From JALYUM01 sp036688685 (GTDB taxonomy: Bacteria; Pseudomonadota; Gammaproteobacteria; Burkholderiales; Burkholderiaceae_D), in contig NZ_JAQQPS010000006.1 of the NCBI RefSeq assembly GCF_036688685.1, forward strand, positions 1 through 64,000: 64,000 nucleotides of DNA. The letters run 5' to 3'. Numbering within the stretch: position 1 is the stretch's first letter; each line of letters begins with the position of its first letter. Of the stretch, positions 1-10,141 are shown in pieces. The notes under the pieces were generated by a model, which had not been told where the DNA came from, did no database searches, and saw only the letters and a list, made by a program, of their open reading frames with translations. Made by a program: the position numbers and the translations under genes.

Positions 1-1640
<1,640 letters not shown>

Positions 1641-1792
1641 GGCACTTTTGGTAAGGGTCGATGTATTTAAATAACTTATTACAAACTTAACTTTACCCAT
1701 AGTAACATTTGCATCCATATAGAAATGTTTCCAATGGTAACTGTTGCTTTGGCGCAGCAGGCTACGAAACCCCGCGCGCGCTGCACCGGCTT

Positions 1793-1798
1793 TATAAT
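1793..1798 (+). promoter_or_regulatory. putative -10 element for folD
   Basis: A perfect TATAAT lies 32 bases before the folD ATG. I see no good -35 hexamer 16-18 bases upstream, so this is a weak prediction resting on one hexamer. Confidence 0.35.
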
Positions 1799-1829
1799 CG
1801 CGTTTTCATTCTTGACAGCGACAACCACC

Positions 1830-2675
1830 ATGCCAGCCCAACTCATCGACGGAATTGCCCTCTCCCAAAAACTGCGCGTCGAAATCGCCCAACGGGCAGC
1901 CGCGCTGAGCGCAAGCGGCCGCCAGCCGGGTCTGGCCGTGATCCTGGTCGGCGAAGACCCGGCCAGCCAGGTGTATGTGCGCAACAAGGTCAAGGCTTGC
2001 GCCGACGTGGGTTTCCACTCGGTGCTGGAAAAGTACGAGGCCGAGCTGAGCGAAGCGGCCCTGCTCGAGCGCATCGCCGCACTGAACGTCGACCCGGCCA
2101 TCCATGGCATCCTGGTGCAGATGCCGCTGCCGCGTCACATCAACCCGCACAAGGTCATCGAAGCCATTTCCACCGCCAAGGATGTGGATGGCTACTCGGT
2201 GCTGTCGGCCGGCGAACTGATGACGGGCCTGGAAGGCTTCCGTCCCTGCACGCCGTACGGCTGCATGAAGCTGATCGAAAGTACCGGCGTCGACCTGCGC
2301 GGCAAGCATGCCGTGGTCATCGGCCGCAGCAACACCGTCGGCAAACCAATGGGCCTGCTGCTCTTGCAAGCGAATGCCACCGTCACCATCTGTCATAGTG
2401 CGACCGCGGACCTGGCGTATCACACGCGCCAGGCCGATGTCGTCGTCGTCGCCGTCGGCCGCCGCAACACGCTCACCGCCGACATGGTGAAACCGGGTGC
2501 CATCGTCATCGACGTGGGCATGAACCGCGACGACAACGGCAAGCTGTGCGGCGATGTCGACACTGCCGGCGTACGCGAAGTCGCCTCGTTCATCACGCCC
2601 GTTCCAGGCGGCGTGGGTCCGATGACGATTACGATGCTGTTAATGAATACCGTGGAAGCCGCCGAGCGCACCTAA
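1830..2675 (+). CDS. folD: bifunctional methylenetetrahydrofolate dehydrogenase / methenyltetrahydrofolate cyclohydrolase
   Basis: 281 residues, the usual FolD length. The enzyme interconverts 5,10-methylene-THF, 5,10-methenyl-THF and 10-formyl-THF in the cytoplasm, using NADP. Visible signatures are the catalytic YVRNK segment, VQMPLP, the DVDGY substrate loop, PCTPYG, the cofactor-binding GRSNTVGKPMG and the C-terminal PVPGGVGPMT. I chose the ATG at 1830 because MPAQLIDG matches the family N-terminus; the frame stays open further upstream but that part has no family character. The gene ends 11 bases before prlC, so the two are probably co-transcribed. Confidence 0.97.
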   Translation: MPAQLIDGIALSQKLRVEIAQRAAALSASGRQPGLAVILVGEDPASQVYVRNKVKACADVGFHSVLEKYEAELSEAALLERIAALNVDPAIHGILVQMPLPRHINPHKVIEAISTAKDVDGYSVLSAGELMTGLEGFRPCTPYGCMKLIESTGVDLRGKHAVVIGRSNTVGKPMGLLLLQANATVTICHSATADLAYHTRQADVVVVAVGRRNTLTADMVKPGAIVIDVGMNRDDNGKLCGDVDTAGVREVASFITPVPGGVGPMTITMLLMNTVEAAERT

Positions 2676-2686
2676 AAGGATATGAC

Positions 2687-4759
2687 ATGACTACGACCAA
2701 CCCCCTGCTCGATTTTTCCAGCCTGACGCGCTTCGATGAAGTGCGTCCGGAACACGTTACCCCCGCCATCGATGAACTGATCGCCCATGCCGCCGCCGTG
2801 GTCAAGCAACTCGAAGCGCCAGCCGACAGCGTCACCTGGGACAATTTCGTGGTCCCGCTGGAAGAAGCCAGCGAGCGCCTCGGCCGCGCCTGGGGCGTGG
2901 TCAATCACCTCAACAGCGTGATGGACACGCCCGAACTGCGCGCCGTCTACAACGAAACCCAGCCGAAAATCACCGAGTTCTGGACCGCCCTCGGCCAGAA
3001 CGAAGCGCTGTTCGACAAGTACAAGGCCATCCGCGCGGCGAGCGACTTCGCCAACCTGACGCCAGCCCGCAAAAAAATCGTCGAAGACGCCCTGCGCGAC
3101 TTCCGCCTGGGCGGCGCCGAGCTGCCTGAAGCGAAAAAAGAACGCTTTGCCGACATCCAGGAACAGCACGCCGCCGTCTCCACGCGCTTTTCCGAAAACG
3201 TGCTCGACGCCACCAACGACTACAAGCTGATCGTGGCCACCGTCGAAGAACTGGCCGGCGTGCCGGAAGACGCCGTCGCCGCCGCGAAAGCCGCCGCCGA
3301 AATCGTTGGTGCGGAGGGCTACCTGTTCACGCTGCACTTCCCGTCCTACTTCCCGCTGCTGCAATTCGCCAACAACCGCACCCTGCGCGAGACGATCTAC
3401 CGCGCCAGCGCCACCAAGGCGTCGGAAATGGGCGTCGTGTTCAGCGAACTGGAAAAGTGGGACAACACCAACAACATCGCCACGCTGTTGAAACTGCGCG
3501 ACGAAGAAGCCAAGCTGCTCGACTACCGCAACTTCGCCGAAGTGTCGCTGGTGTCGAAAATGGCGCAAAGCCCGGAACACGTGATCGAGTTCCTGGAAGA
3601 CCTGGCACGCCGCGCGCGACCGTATGCGGAGAAAGACCTTGAAGAACTGCGCGCCTTTGCCGCCACGCTCGGCATCGACGACATGCAGGCCTGGGATCAG
3701 ACCTACGTCTCCGAAAAACTGCGCGAGCAGCGCTACGCTTTCTCAGCCCAGGAAGTAAAGGAATACTTTCCGGAGCCGAAAGTCGTCGGCGGCCTGTTCA
3801 AGCTGGTACAAAAGCTGTTTGGCGTCACCATCAAGCCGGACGACGCGCCAGTCTGGCACCCGGACGTGCGCTTCTTCCGCATCGAGCGCGATGGTCAATT
3901 GGTGGGCCAGTTCTACCTCGACCTGTACGCGCGCGCCGGCAAGGGCCAGGGCGCGTGGATGGACGATGCGCGCGGTCGCCGCCTGGTCACGGGCGGCATC
4001 ATCCAGACCCCAATCGCTTACCTCACCTGCAATTTCACGCCACCGGCAACCGTTGACGGCAAGTTGCAGCCTTCGCTGTTCACGCACGATGAAGTCACCA
4101 CGCTGTTCCACGAATTCGGCCACGGCCTGCACCACATGCTGACCGAAGTGGAAGAGCTGTCGGTCTCCGGCATTTCCGGCGTCGAGTGGGATGCGGTCGA
4201 ATTGCCATCCCAGTTCATGGAAAACTTCTGCTGGGAGTGGGACGTGCTGCAGGATCTCACCGGTCACGTAAAAACCGGCGAACCTTTGCCACGCGCTTTG
4301 TACGACAAGATGCTGGCCGCGAAAAACTTCCAGTCCGGGATGCAGACGCTGCGCCAGGTGGAGTTTTCGCTGGTCGACATGCACCTGCACTACGACTTCA
4401 ACCCGGACAGCGCACAAACCGTGCAGCAGCTCATCGACGACGTGCGCAAGCAGTTCTCGGTGATGATGCCGCCCGCATTCAACCGCTTCCAGCATTCGTT
4501 CGGCCATATCTTCGCCGGCGGTTACGCGGCCGGTTACTACAGCTACAAATGGGCCGAGGTGCTGTCGGCCGATGCCTATGCCGCGTTCGAAGAAGCGGTG
4601 GCCGCCGGGGGCGACGCGCTCGATGCAACCGGCAAGCGCTTCCAGCAAGAGATCCTGGCCATGGGCGGCGCCCGCCCCGCGCTGGAATCCTTTAAAGCGT
4701 TCCGTGGCCGCGAGCCGTCGATCGACGCCCTGCTGCGCCACAGCGGCATGCAGGCGTAA
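2687..4759 (+). CDS. prlC: oligopeptidase A, M3 family zinc metallopeptidase
   Basis: 690 residues, close to E. coli oligopeptidase A (680). It is a cytoplasmic thimet-type endopeptidase that degrades short peptides, including cleaved signal peptides. The zinc site HEFGH is near residue 475 within TLFHEFGHGLHH; the downstream ENFCWEW segment supplies the expected third-ligand glutamate region and the Tyr-rich GGYAAGYYSY loop is also typical of M3 enzymes. The start at 2687 follows an AAAAGGA ribosome site. It lies between folD and a tight run of three small genes (3 to 7 base gaps, then a 4-base overlap), which suggests one operon. Confidence 0.96.
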   Translation: MTTTNPLLDFSSLTRFDEVRPEHVTPAIDELIAHAAAVVKQLEAPADSVTWDNFVVPLEEASERLGRAWGVVNHLNSVMDTPELRAVYNETQPKITEFWTALGQNEALFDKYKAIRAASDFANLTPARKKIVEDALRDFRLGGAELPEAKKERFADIQEQHAAVSTRFSENVLDATNDYKLIVATVEELAGVPEDAVAAAKAAAEIVGAEGYLFTLHFPSYFPLLQFANNRTLRETIYRASATKASEMGVVFSELEKWDNTNNIATLLKLRDEEAKLLDYRNFAEVSLVSKMAQSPEHVIEFLEDLARRARPYAEKDLEELRAFAATLGIDDMQAWDQTYVSEKLREQRYAFSAQEVKEYFPEPKVVGGLFKLVQKLFGVTIKPDDAPVWHPDVRFFRIERDGQLVGQFYLDLYARAGKGQGAWMDDARGRRLVTGGIIQTPIAYLTCNFTPPATVDGKLQPSLFTHDEVTTLFHEFGHGLHHMLTEVEELSVSGISGVEWDAVELPSQFMENFCWEWDVLQDLTGHVKTGEPLPRALYDKMLAAKNFQSGMQTLRQVEFSLVDMHLHYDFNPDSAQTVQQLIDDVRKQFSVMMPPAFNRFQHSFGHIFAGGYAAGYYSYKWAEVLSADAYAAFEEAVAAGGDALDATGKRFQQEILAMGGARPALESFKAFRGREPSIDALLRHSGMQA

Positions 4760-4762
4760 GCC

Positions 4763-5374
4763 ATGACGGCCCGCGCAGCGGTACTTGTAGCGATCAGCCT
4801 GGCCCTCGCCAGTGGCGCGCTTTGCGCCCAGCAGATGTACAAATGGAAGGATAACCAGGGCGTCGTGCACTACAGCGACACCCCGCCGCCGGCGCAGGAA
4901 AAGAAGGTCGAGGTGAAGGATTTTTCCGCGCCCGCGATGACGCCTGCCGTGCCGCTGCCGTACGCACTGGCGCAGGCAGTGAAAAACAACCCGGTCACGC
5001 TGTACACCACGGGCAATTGCGTGCCCTGCGACCAGGCGCGCAAAGCCCTGTTCGACCGCGGCGTGCCGTTCTCGGAAAAAACCGTGGCCAACGACGCCGA
5101 CCGGGCCAGCCTGGCTGCGGCGGGCGGCAAGGACACCGTCCCTTTCATCACGATCGGGCGCACGACGCTGGCTGGCTACGGTGTGGGCGAATTGCAGGCG
5201 GCGCTGACGGAGGCGACCTATCCGCTGACCAAACGGCTGCCGGCCGGCTACCAGAATCCGCCGGTGCAGCACGCCGCGCCGGCCGTGGTGGCCGCGCCGA
5301 AACCGGCCGCCCCGGTCGAGACGCCGACCGTGCCGGCCGCGCCGCCACCGTCGCCCACCGGCATCCGCTTCTGA
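4763..5374 (+). CDS. exported DUF4124-glutaredoxin fusion protein
   Basis: 203 residues. A signal peptide of about 22 residues ends at LCAQ. A DUF4124 domain follows (MYKWKDNQGVVHYSDTPP, about residues 24-45), then a glutaredoxin-like fold (about 74-150) with the redox motif CVPC and the VPFITIG cis-Pro segment typical of NrdH/GrxC proteins. The C-terminal 50 residues are a Pro/Ala-rich tail. This predicts a periplasmic thiol redox protein of unknown partner. It starts 3 bases after prlC stops and ends 7 bases before holC. DUF4124-glutaredoxin proteins are widespread in Burkholderiales but poorly characterised. Confidence 0.85.
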   Translation: MTARAAVLVAISLALASGALCAQQMYKWKDNQGVVHYSDTPPPAQEKKVEVKDFSAPAMTPAVPLPYALAQAVKNNPVTLYTTGNCVPCDQARKALFDRGVPFSEKTVANDADRASLAAAGGKDTVPFITIGRTTLAGYGVGELQAALTEATYPLTKRLPAGYQNPPVQHAAPAVVAAPKPAAPVETPTVPAAPPPSPTGIRF

Positions 5375-5381
5375 GGCGGGC

Positions 5382-5807
5382 ATGACGCGCATCGATTTCC
5401 ACACCAACATCCCGGACAAGGTCAGCTACGCCTGCCGGCTGGCGCGTAAAGCGTATGCGGCCAACGCGAAACTGGTGCTGCTGGCCGAGGATGCGGACCA
5501 GGCTGCGGCGCTCAACGCCGCGCTGTGGACCCTGTCCGACACCGATTTTTTACCGCATGTCATGGCCGGCGATGCGCTGGCGGACCAGACGCCCATCATC
5601 ATCACCGCCAGCGACACCGACCCGGTGCCGCACCACGACATGCTGATCAACCTGACGCGCCGCACCCCGGCCTCGTTTGCCGATTACGCGCGCGTGTTCG
5701 AGATCATCTCGACCGACGAAGAAGACGCTGCCGAAGGCCGCAAGCGCTACGTCGCCTATAAAAAGCTGGCCCACCCGCTGACCCACTTCGTCGCAGGCAA
5801 ATCATGA
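5382..5807 (+). CDS. holC: DNA polymerase III subunit chi
   Basis: 141 residues, near the usual length of HolC (about 147). Chi with psi ties the clamp-loader complex to single-strand DNA-binding protein at the replication fork. The sequence begins TRIDFHTNIPDKVSYACRL and continues with KLVLLAEDADQAAALNAALWT, the characteristic chi pattern, and ends with the Tyr/Lys-rich YKKLAHPL segment. The start is preceded by a GAGG motif. The last four bases overlap the next start codon (ATGA), a sign of translational coupling. Confidence 0.94.
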   Translation: MTRIDFHTNIPDKVSYACRLARKAYAANAKLVLLAEDADQAAALNAALWTLSDTDFLPHVMAGDALADQTPIIITASDTDPVPHHDMLINLTRRTPASFADYARVFEIISTDEEDAAEGRKRYVAYKKLAHPLTHFVAGKS

Positions 5808-6232
5808 GCCAACCGTTCGACCAGAGTATTCCGGTGCTGACCGAAGTGTTTTCGGATAGGGACCGCAAACCGCCAGCGCCGGTACCAGTGCCAGCGCCTG
5901 TGCTGGAGGAAGAGCTGATCCAGGACGAAGCGCCACCCGACGCCGATGCCATCGGCGCGCAACTGGCCACCCTTGCCACCGACAGCTGGACCGAATCGGA
6001 GTGGCGCCTGCTCGAGCAGCGCGTGGCTGGCCGCGTCCTGCAGCAACTCGACGCGCGCATCGACGCCACGCTCGACAACCAGTTGCGCGACAGCCTGGCC
6101 GACGTGCTGCAGTTCGCCATGGCCAGCCTCACGGTGGAACTGCGCGCCGGCCTGCAGCGGGCCATCCAGGACACGGTCACGCAAGCGGTCGCGTACGAGC
6201 TTGCGCAGCTGAAAAATCCGCACCGAAACTAA
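5804..6232 (+). CDS. DUF2486-like hypothetical protein downstream of holC
   Basis: 142 residues, overlapping holC by four bases. It opens with SIPVLTEV, a pattern I associate with the DUF2486 proteins of Burkholderiales. A Pro-rich acidic stretch follows (about 24-50), then a helical C-terminal half with many Arg, Gln and Leu residues (about 60-140) that could form a coiled coil. No signal peptide or membrane segment is visible, so it is probably cytoplasmic. Its fixed place behind holC hints at a replication or chromosome-related role, but that is only context. The family call is from memory and moderate. Confidence 0.7.
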   Translation: MSQPFDQSIPVLTEVFSDRDRKPPAPVPVPAPVLEEELIQDEAPPDADAIGAQLATLATDSWTESEWRLLEQRVAGRVLQQLDARIDATLDNQLRDSLADVLQFAMASLTVELRAGLQRAIQDTVTQAVAYELAQLKNPHRN

Positions 6233-6287
6233 GCATTTCTCCCAGCAAAACGCACTGCCTGCAACCGGCCGCCGTCGATTCACGCGC

Positions 6288-6308
6288 GCGCGTGCACCAC
6301 GCACGCGC
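6288..6308. repeat. GC-rich hairpin after the prlC-holC run
   Basis: A perfect 8-base stem GCGCGTGC / GCACGCGC with a 5-base loop. It lacks a following T tract, so it is not a standard intrinsic terminator, but it could stabilise or end the upstream transcript. Confidence 0.4.
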
Positions 6309-6392
6309 AGGGACGTTTATTGCTTTGCGAACTAGCCAAATTGTTGTACCTTTTGGCTACGCAAAACCTGTCTCAACTATTGGAGGATGTCC

Positions 6393-7529
6393 ATGCAGTT
6401 CACCACGAAGCTCATTCCGTTTGCCATCGCCGCCGCACTTGCCGGCAGCGCCTGCGCCCAGGACATCGTCAAGATCGGCCACGTCGGTCCGATTTCGGGC
6501 CCGAGCGCCCACCTCGGCAAGGACAATGAAAACGGCGCGCGCATGGCCATCGAAGAACTCAATGCCAAGGGCTTCATGATCAACGGCAAAAAGGTCACCT
6601 TGCAGCTGCTGACCGAAGACGACGCCGCCGATCCGAAGCAAGGCACGGCGGTCGCGCAAAAACTGGTCGACGCCAAGGTCAACGGCGTGATCGGCCACCT
6701 GAACTCGGGCACCACGGTGCCGGCCTCGCGCATCTATAACAATGCCGGCATCCCGGAAATTTCGCCGTCGACCACCACGCCGCAGTACACCAACCAGGGC
6801 TTCCCGGGCGCGTTCCGCGTGGTGGCCAGCGACAAGAAGCTGGGCAGCACGCTGGCCCTGTACGCCGCCAACACGCTCAAGGCAAAAACCATCGCCGTGA
6901 TCGACGACCGCTCGGCCTACGGCCAGGGCGTGGCCGATGAATTCGTCAAGGGCGCCAAGCTGCCGGGCGTCAAAATCGTCGGCAAGGAATTCACCACGCC
7001 GGCCGCCACCGACTTCACCGCCATCCTCACCTCCATCAAGGCCAAGAAACCCGATCTGATCTTCTTCGGCGGCATGGATTCGGTGGGCGGCCCGATGCTC
7101 AAGCAAATGAAGGCGCTCGGCATCGATGCCAAATTCATGGGCGGCGACGGCGTGTGTACCGAAGCGCTGGGGCGCCTGGCGGGCGACGGCCTGGGCGAAG
7201 GCAAAGTGACCTGCGCCGAAGCAGGCGGCGTGAAAGGCGACCAGGAAAAAGCCATGGCCGACTTCTCGGCGCGCTTCAAGAAAAAATACGGCGTCGACGT
7301 GCAGCTGTATGCGCCGTACGTGTACGACGCGGTGATGACCATGGCCACCGCCATGCAAAACGCCAAGTCGGCCGATCCCAAGGTCTATCTGCCGGCACTC
7401 AAAGCCATCAAGTACCAGGGCGTAACCGGGCTGATTCAGTTCGATGCCAAGGGCGACATCAAGGATGGTGCGCTGACCCTGTTCACGTACCAGGCCGGCA
7501 AGAAGGTCAAGCTGGACGTGGTGCGCTAA
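6393..7529 (+). CDS. branched-chain amino-acid-type ABC transporter substrate-binding protein
   Basis: 378 residues. The signal peptide (MQFTTKLIPFAIAAALAGSACAQ) is followed by DIVKIGHVGPISGP, the standard start of LivJ/LivK-type periplasmic binding proteins (Peripla_BP_6). Typical internal segments include GVIGHLNSGTTVPASRIY, ISPSTTTP and AAVIDD-like strands. I prefer the ATG at 6393 over 6387 because GGAGG at 6382-6386 is 6 bases before the former and abuts the latter. No permease or ATPase genes are adjacent, so it is an orphan component or serves a transporter encoded elsewhere. The ligand (Leu, Ile, Val or another small molecule) cannot be set from sequence. Confidence 0.93.
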   Translation: MQFTTKLIPFAIAAALAGSACAQDIVKIGHVGPISGPSAHLGKDNENGARMAIEELNAKGFMINGKKVTLQLLTEDDAADPKQGTAVAQKLVDAKVNGVIGHLNSGTTVPASRIYNNAGIPEISPSTTTPQYTNQGFPGAFRVVASDKKLGSTLALYAANTLKAKTIAVIDDRSAYGQGVADEFVKGAKLPGVKIVGKEFTTPAATDFTAILTSIKAKKPDLIFFGGMDSVGGPMLKQMKALGIDAKFMGGDGVCTEALGRLAGDGLGEGKVTCAEAGGVKGDQEKAMADFSARFKKKYGVDVQLYAPYVYDAVMTMATAMQNAKSADPKVYLPALKAIKYQGVTGLIQFDAKGDIKDGALTLFTYQAGKKVKLDVVR

Positions 7530-7544
7530 TCACACACGCCCATT

Positions 7545-7580
7545 AAAAAAACCCGCCGGCTTACGCTGGCGGGTTTTTTT
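7545..7580. terminator. bidirectional intrinsic terminator
   Basis: The stem ACCCGCCGGC / GCTGGCGGGT is flanked by A7 on the left and T7 on the right, so it can stop transcription from both converging genes (the binding protein on + and the cytochrome on -). Confidence 0.9.
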
Positions 7581-7613
7581 TATTGGCAGCTCAGGAAATG
7601 AAGCTGCCACCAT

Positions 7614-7922
7614 TCATTTCTGCGCCAGCACCCACTTCACCAGCGACTGCGCCTCGGCTTGCGACACCTGCGGATTGGCCGGCATCGGCACCGGGCCCCA
7701 GACGCCGGAGCCGCCCTTCATGACCTTGGCCACCAGCTTGGCTTCGGCATCTTTTTGTCCCGCATATTTGGCGGCGACATCTTTGTAGGCAGGACCGACC
7801 AGCTTGCTGCCAACGGCGTGGCAAGCCATGCAATTTTTCGATTTGGCCAAGTCGGCCTGGGCAAATGCACTCGAGGACGCGCCGGCTACGAGCGCGAACA
7901 ACACCATCATGGACCGTTTCAT
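7614..7922 (-). CDS. class I cytochrome c (c551/c8-like), periplasmic
   Basis: 102 residues. A 21-residue signal peptide ends at SAFA. The single haem site is CMACH (about residues 31-35) and the axial Met is in VPMPAN near the C-terminus, which gives the small His/Met cytochrome c551 pattern. It is a soluble electron carrier in the periplasm, perhaps between the bc1 complex and a terminal oxidase or peroxidase. The ATG at 7922 is preceded by a GGAGA ribosome site; the frame extends further upstream but without family character. Confidence 0.93.
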   Translation of the reverse strand: MKRSMMVLFALVAGASSSAFAQADLAKSKNCMACHAVGSKLVGPAYKDVAAKYAGQKDAEAKLVAKVMKGGSGVWGPVPMPANPQVSQAEAQSLVKWVLAQK

Positions 7923-8104
7923 TGACTTCTCCGTATCGTTTACTTGCGCTATTTTAACGTGTCTTTGACAAGCTTCATGCCTTCGACACAACTGGTAACG
8001 GCTTTCTGTTGGCTCAGGTTGACGCAATGCGATAAAACACTCAATTTTGCTGCACGGCACTACTTTTTATTTGTAAGATGGGACCCTTATTGAGGAGTCG
8101 TCCC

Positions 8105-8329
8105 ATGCCGTTGATCCTGTTAATTGCCGCCTTGATCGGCCTGCGCTATTTCGAAGTGTGGAAATTTGCCGAATTGTCATGGTGGTGGATCGTGGCGCTG
8201 ATGGTGGTCGCATTCATCTGGTTCGAATTCGTCGAGAAAATATTCGGGCTCGACAAGCGCAAGGCGCACAACGTCGATGAGCAACGCCGCAAGGACCGGA
8301 TCGCCAAGACCTTCGAAAAGCGCAAATAA
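8105..8329 (+). CDS. small Trp-rich membrane protein (TIGR04438-like)
   Basis: 74 residues. The N-terminal two-thirds is hydrophobic with several Trp residues (VWKF, SWWWIVALMVVAFIWFEF), predicting one or two membrane segments at about 2-20 and 25-45. The C-terminal tail is highly charged (DKRKAHNVDEQRRKDRIAKTFEKRK). This matches the small Trp-rich proteins of TIGR04438 known from Burkholderiales; no function is established. The start at 8105 has a GAGGAG ribosome site at 8092-8097. It stands alone between a minus-strand cytochrome and a LysR gene. Confidence 0.85.
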   Translation: MPLILLIAALIGLRYFEVWKFAELSWWWIVALMVVAFIWFEFVEKIFGLDKRKAHNVDEQRRKDRIAKTFEKRK

Positions 8330-8427
8330 ACCCCGCCGTACCCATCCCTGCCAATCAGCGTTATCATCCCTTCCGGTGAGTCGTTCGACATATCGAGCCG
8401 ACCACTTTGAATGGATTTGCATATCGC

Positions 8428-9321
8428 ATGAACCTGGAACTGCGCCAGCTCCGTTATTTTGTCACGGTCGCCGAAGAACTGCATTTCGGCCACGCCGCCA
8501 CGCGCCTGCACATGACCCAGCCGCCCCTGTCGCAAGCGATCCAGGCGCTCGAAGCGCTGCTCGGCGCCGCACTGTTCCTGCGCAACCGGCGCGGGGTCGC
8601 GCTGACGCCCGCCGGCGCGGCCCTGCTACCGGAAGCGCGCCGCATGCTGGCCGAGGCGGCCGGCTTCGCCGAACTGGTCCAGCGCGCCGCCTCTGGCGCC
8701 AGCGGCCGCCTGGTGCTGTCATTCGTCACCTCGGCCGACTACAGCGTGCTGCCACCCTTCCTGCGCGCCTGGCGCGCCGCCTTTCCTGCCGTGGAAATCG
8801 TCCTGCAGGAAGCGACCTCCGACGTGCAGCTGGACGACCTGCTGCACGCGCGCATCGACTGCGGCCTGCTGATTCCGCCCTTGCCGGAGAAAGCGCGCGC
8901 TGAACTGGATTACATGAAGGTGCTCGACGAGCCCCTGATCCTGGCCGCGCCGGCCGGACTGGCAGCGCTTGCCGGCAGCGGTCCGGTGCGCCTGCAGGAC
9001 CTGCCCGCCCTGCCCCTGATTATTTTTCCGCGCAAAATCTCGCCGGCCCTGCACGACGCCATCCTGTCCTGCTTCGCCGCCGCCGGCGTCACGCCCGTCA
9101 TCGGCCAGGAAGCGATCCAGATGCAAACCATCGTCGGCCTGGTCTCGGCGGGCATGGGGCTGGCACTGGTGCCGCAGTCGGTATCGAACCTGATGCGTCC
9201 CGGCGTAGAATACCGCTCGCTGGCCGCCCCGACGCCCCTGGTGGAGACCGGCCTGGCCTGGCGCCGCGACAATCCCTCGCCCGTCCTGCACGGCTTTTTG
9301 GAATTACTCAGGAATCATTAA
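8428..9321 (+). CDS. LysR family transcriptional regulator
   Basis: 297 residues. The N-terminal winged helix-turn-helix (about 1-60) shows LRQLRYFVTVAEELHFGHAATRLHMTQPPLSQAIQALE, the BenM/CatM-like LysR signature, followed by a LysR substrate domain (about 90-295). It is a cytoplasmic DNA-binding regulator with an unknown co-inducer. The stop is one base before the lgt start, so the two are co-transcribed although no functional link is obvious. LysR genes usually control a divergent neighbour, but here the upstream gene runs in the same direction, so the target is unclear. Confidence 0.92.
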   Translation: MNLELRQLRYFVTVAEELHFGHAATRLHMTQPPLSQAIQALEALLGAALFLRNRRGVALTPAGAALLPEARRMLAEAAGFAELVQRAASGASGRLVLSFVTSADYSVLPPFLRAWRAAFPAVEIVLQEATSDVQLDDLLHARIDCGLLIPPLPEKARAELDYMKVLDEPLILAAPAGLAALAGSGPVRLQDLPALPLIIFPRKISPALHDAILSCFAAAGVTPVIGQEAIQMQTIVGLVSAGMGLALVPQSVSNLMRPGVEYRSLAAPTPLVETGLAWRRDNPSPVLHGFLELLRNH

Positions 9322-9322
9322 T

Positions 9323-10141
9323 ATGCCGCTGATGCACCCCCACCCCGACCCGGTCGCGTTCTCGCTCGGCCCCCTCGCGGTTCACTGGTACGGCCTGATG
9401 TACCTGCTCGCCTTTGGCCTGTTCCTGCTGCTTGGCCGCGTGCGCATCAGGCAGCCGCACATTGCCGCGATGGCGTGGAAAAAGGAAGACCTCGATGACA
9501 TGCTCTTTTACGGCATGCTCGGCGTGATCGTCGGCGGACGCCTGGGCGAAGTGCTGTTCTATGAGCCGGCCAAATACTTTGCCGACCCGATTGCCATCTT
9601 CAAGATCTGGCAAGGCGGCATGTCCTTCCACGGCGGTTTTATCGGCGTCATGATCGGCATGCTGGTCTGGTCGCGCAAGGCCGGGCGGCGCCTGGGCGAC
9701 GTGTACGACTTCATCGCGCCGCTGGTGCCGCTCGGCTATGCGTGCGGCCGCATCGGCAATTTCATCAACGCCGAACTGCCGGGCCGCCTGGCCGACCCCA
9801 GCCTGCCGTGGGCGATGATCTGGCCGAATGTCGCTGGCCCGCGCCACCCGTCGCCGCTGTACCAGGCGCTGGTCGACGGCGTGCTGGTGTTCCTGATCAT
9901 GTGGCCGTATGCCGCGCGCCAGCGCCCGCGCTGGGCCGTGGGCGCCATGTTCACACTGCTGTACGGCTGCGCGCGTTTCTGTACCGAGTACTTCCGCGTG
10001 CCGGACTGGCAAATCACCGTGCTCGGCATGCCCATCACCTCCGGGCAGGTGCTGTCATTGCCGATGATGCTTGTTGGAGCCGGGGTGCTGGTGTGGGCTT
10101 ACCGGCGCGACCGCCTTGCCGGTGTTCAGGGCCCGCAGTGA
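9323..10141 (+). CDS. lgt: phosphatidylglycerol--prolipoprotein diacylglyceryl transferase
   Basis: 272 residues with seven predicted membrane segments. Lgt attaches diacylglycerol to the lipobox cysteine of prolipoproteins in the inner membrane. Family motifs are HWYGLMYLLAF near the N-terminus, GGRLGEVLFYEP, MSFHGGFIG (essential His region) and the signature GRIGNFINAELPGR. Lipoproteins it would modify are present in this window (the cytochrome at 67-1640 and the protein at 22334-22753). The last 87 bases overlap the 3' end of the convergent LysR gene on the other strand. Confidence 0.97.
   Translation: MPLMHPHPDPVAFSLGPLAVHWYGLMYLLAFGLFLLLGRVRIRQPHIAAMAWKKEDLDDMLFYGMLGVIVGGRLGEVLFYEPAKYFADPIAIFKIWQGGMSFHGGFIGVMIGMLVWSRKAGRRLGDVYDFIAPLVPLGYACGRIGNFINAELPGRLADPSLPWAMIWPNVAGPRHPSPLYQALVDGVLVFLIMWPYAARQRPRWAVGAMFTLLYGCARFCTEYFRVPDWQITVLGMPITSGQVLSLPMMLVGAGVLVWAYRRDRLAGVQGPQ

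Noticed and set aside
3743..5419. Minus-strand open frame of 558 codons across prlC and the glutaredoxin gene
   Set aside because: It spans two conserved genes in antisense, and its composition is a typical mirror of high-GC codons.
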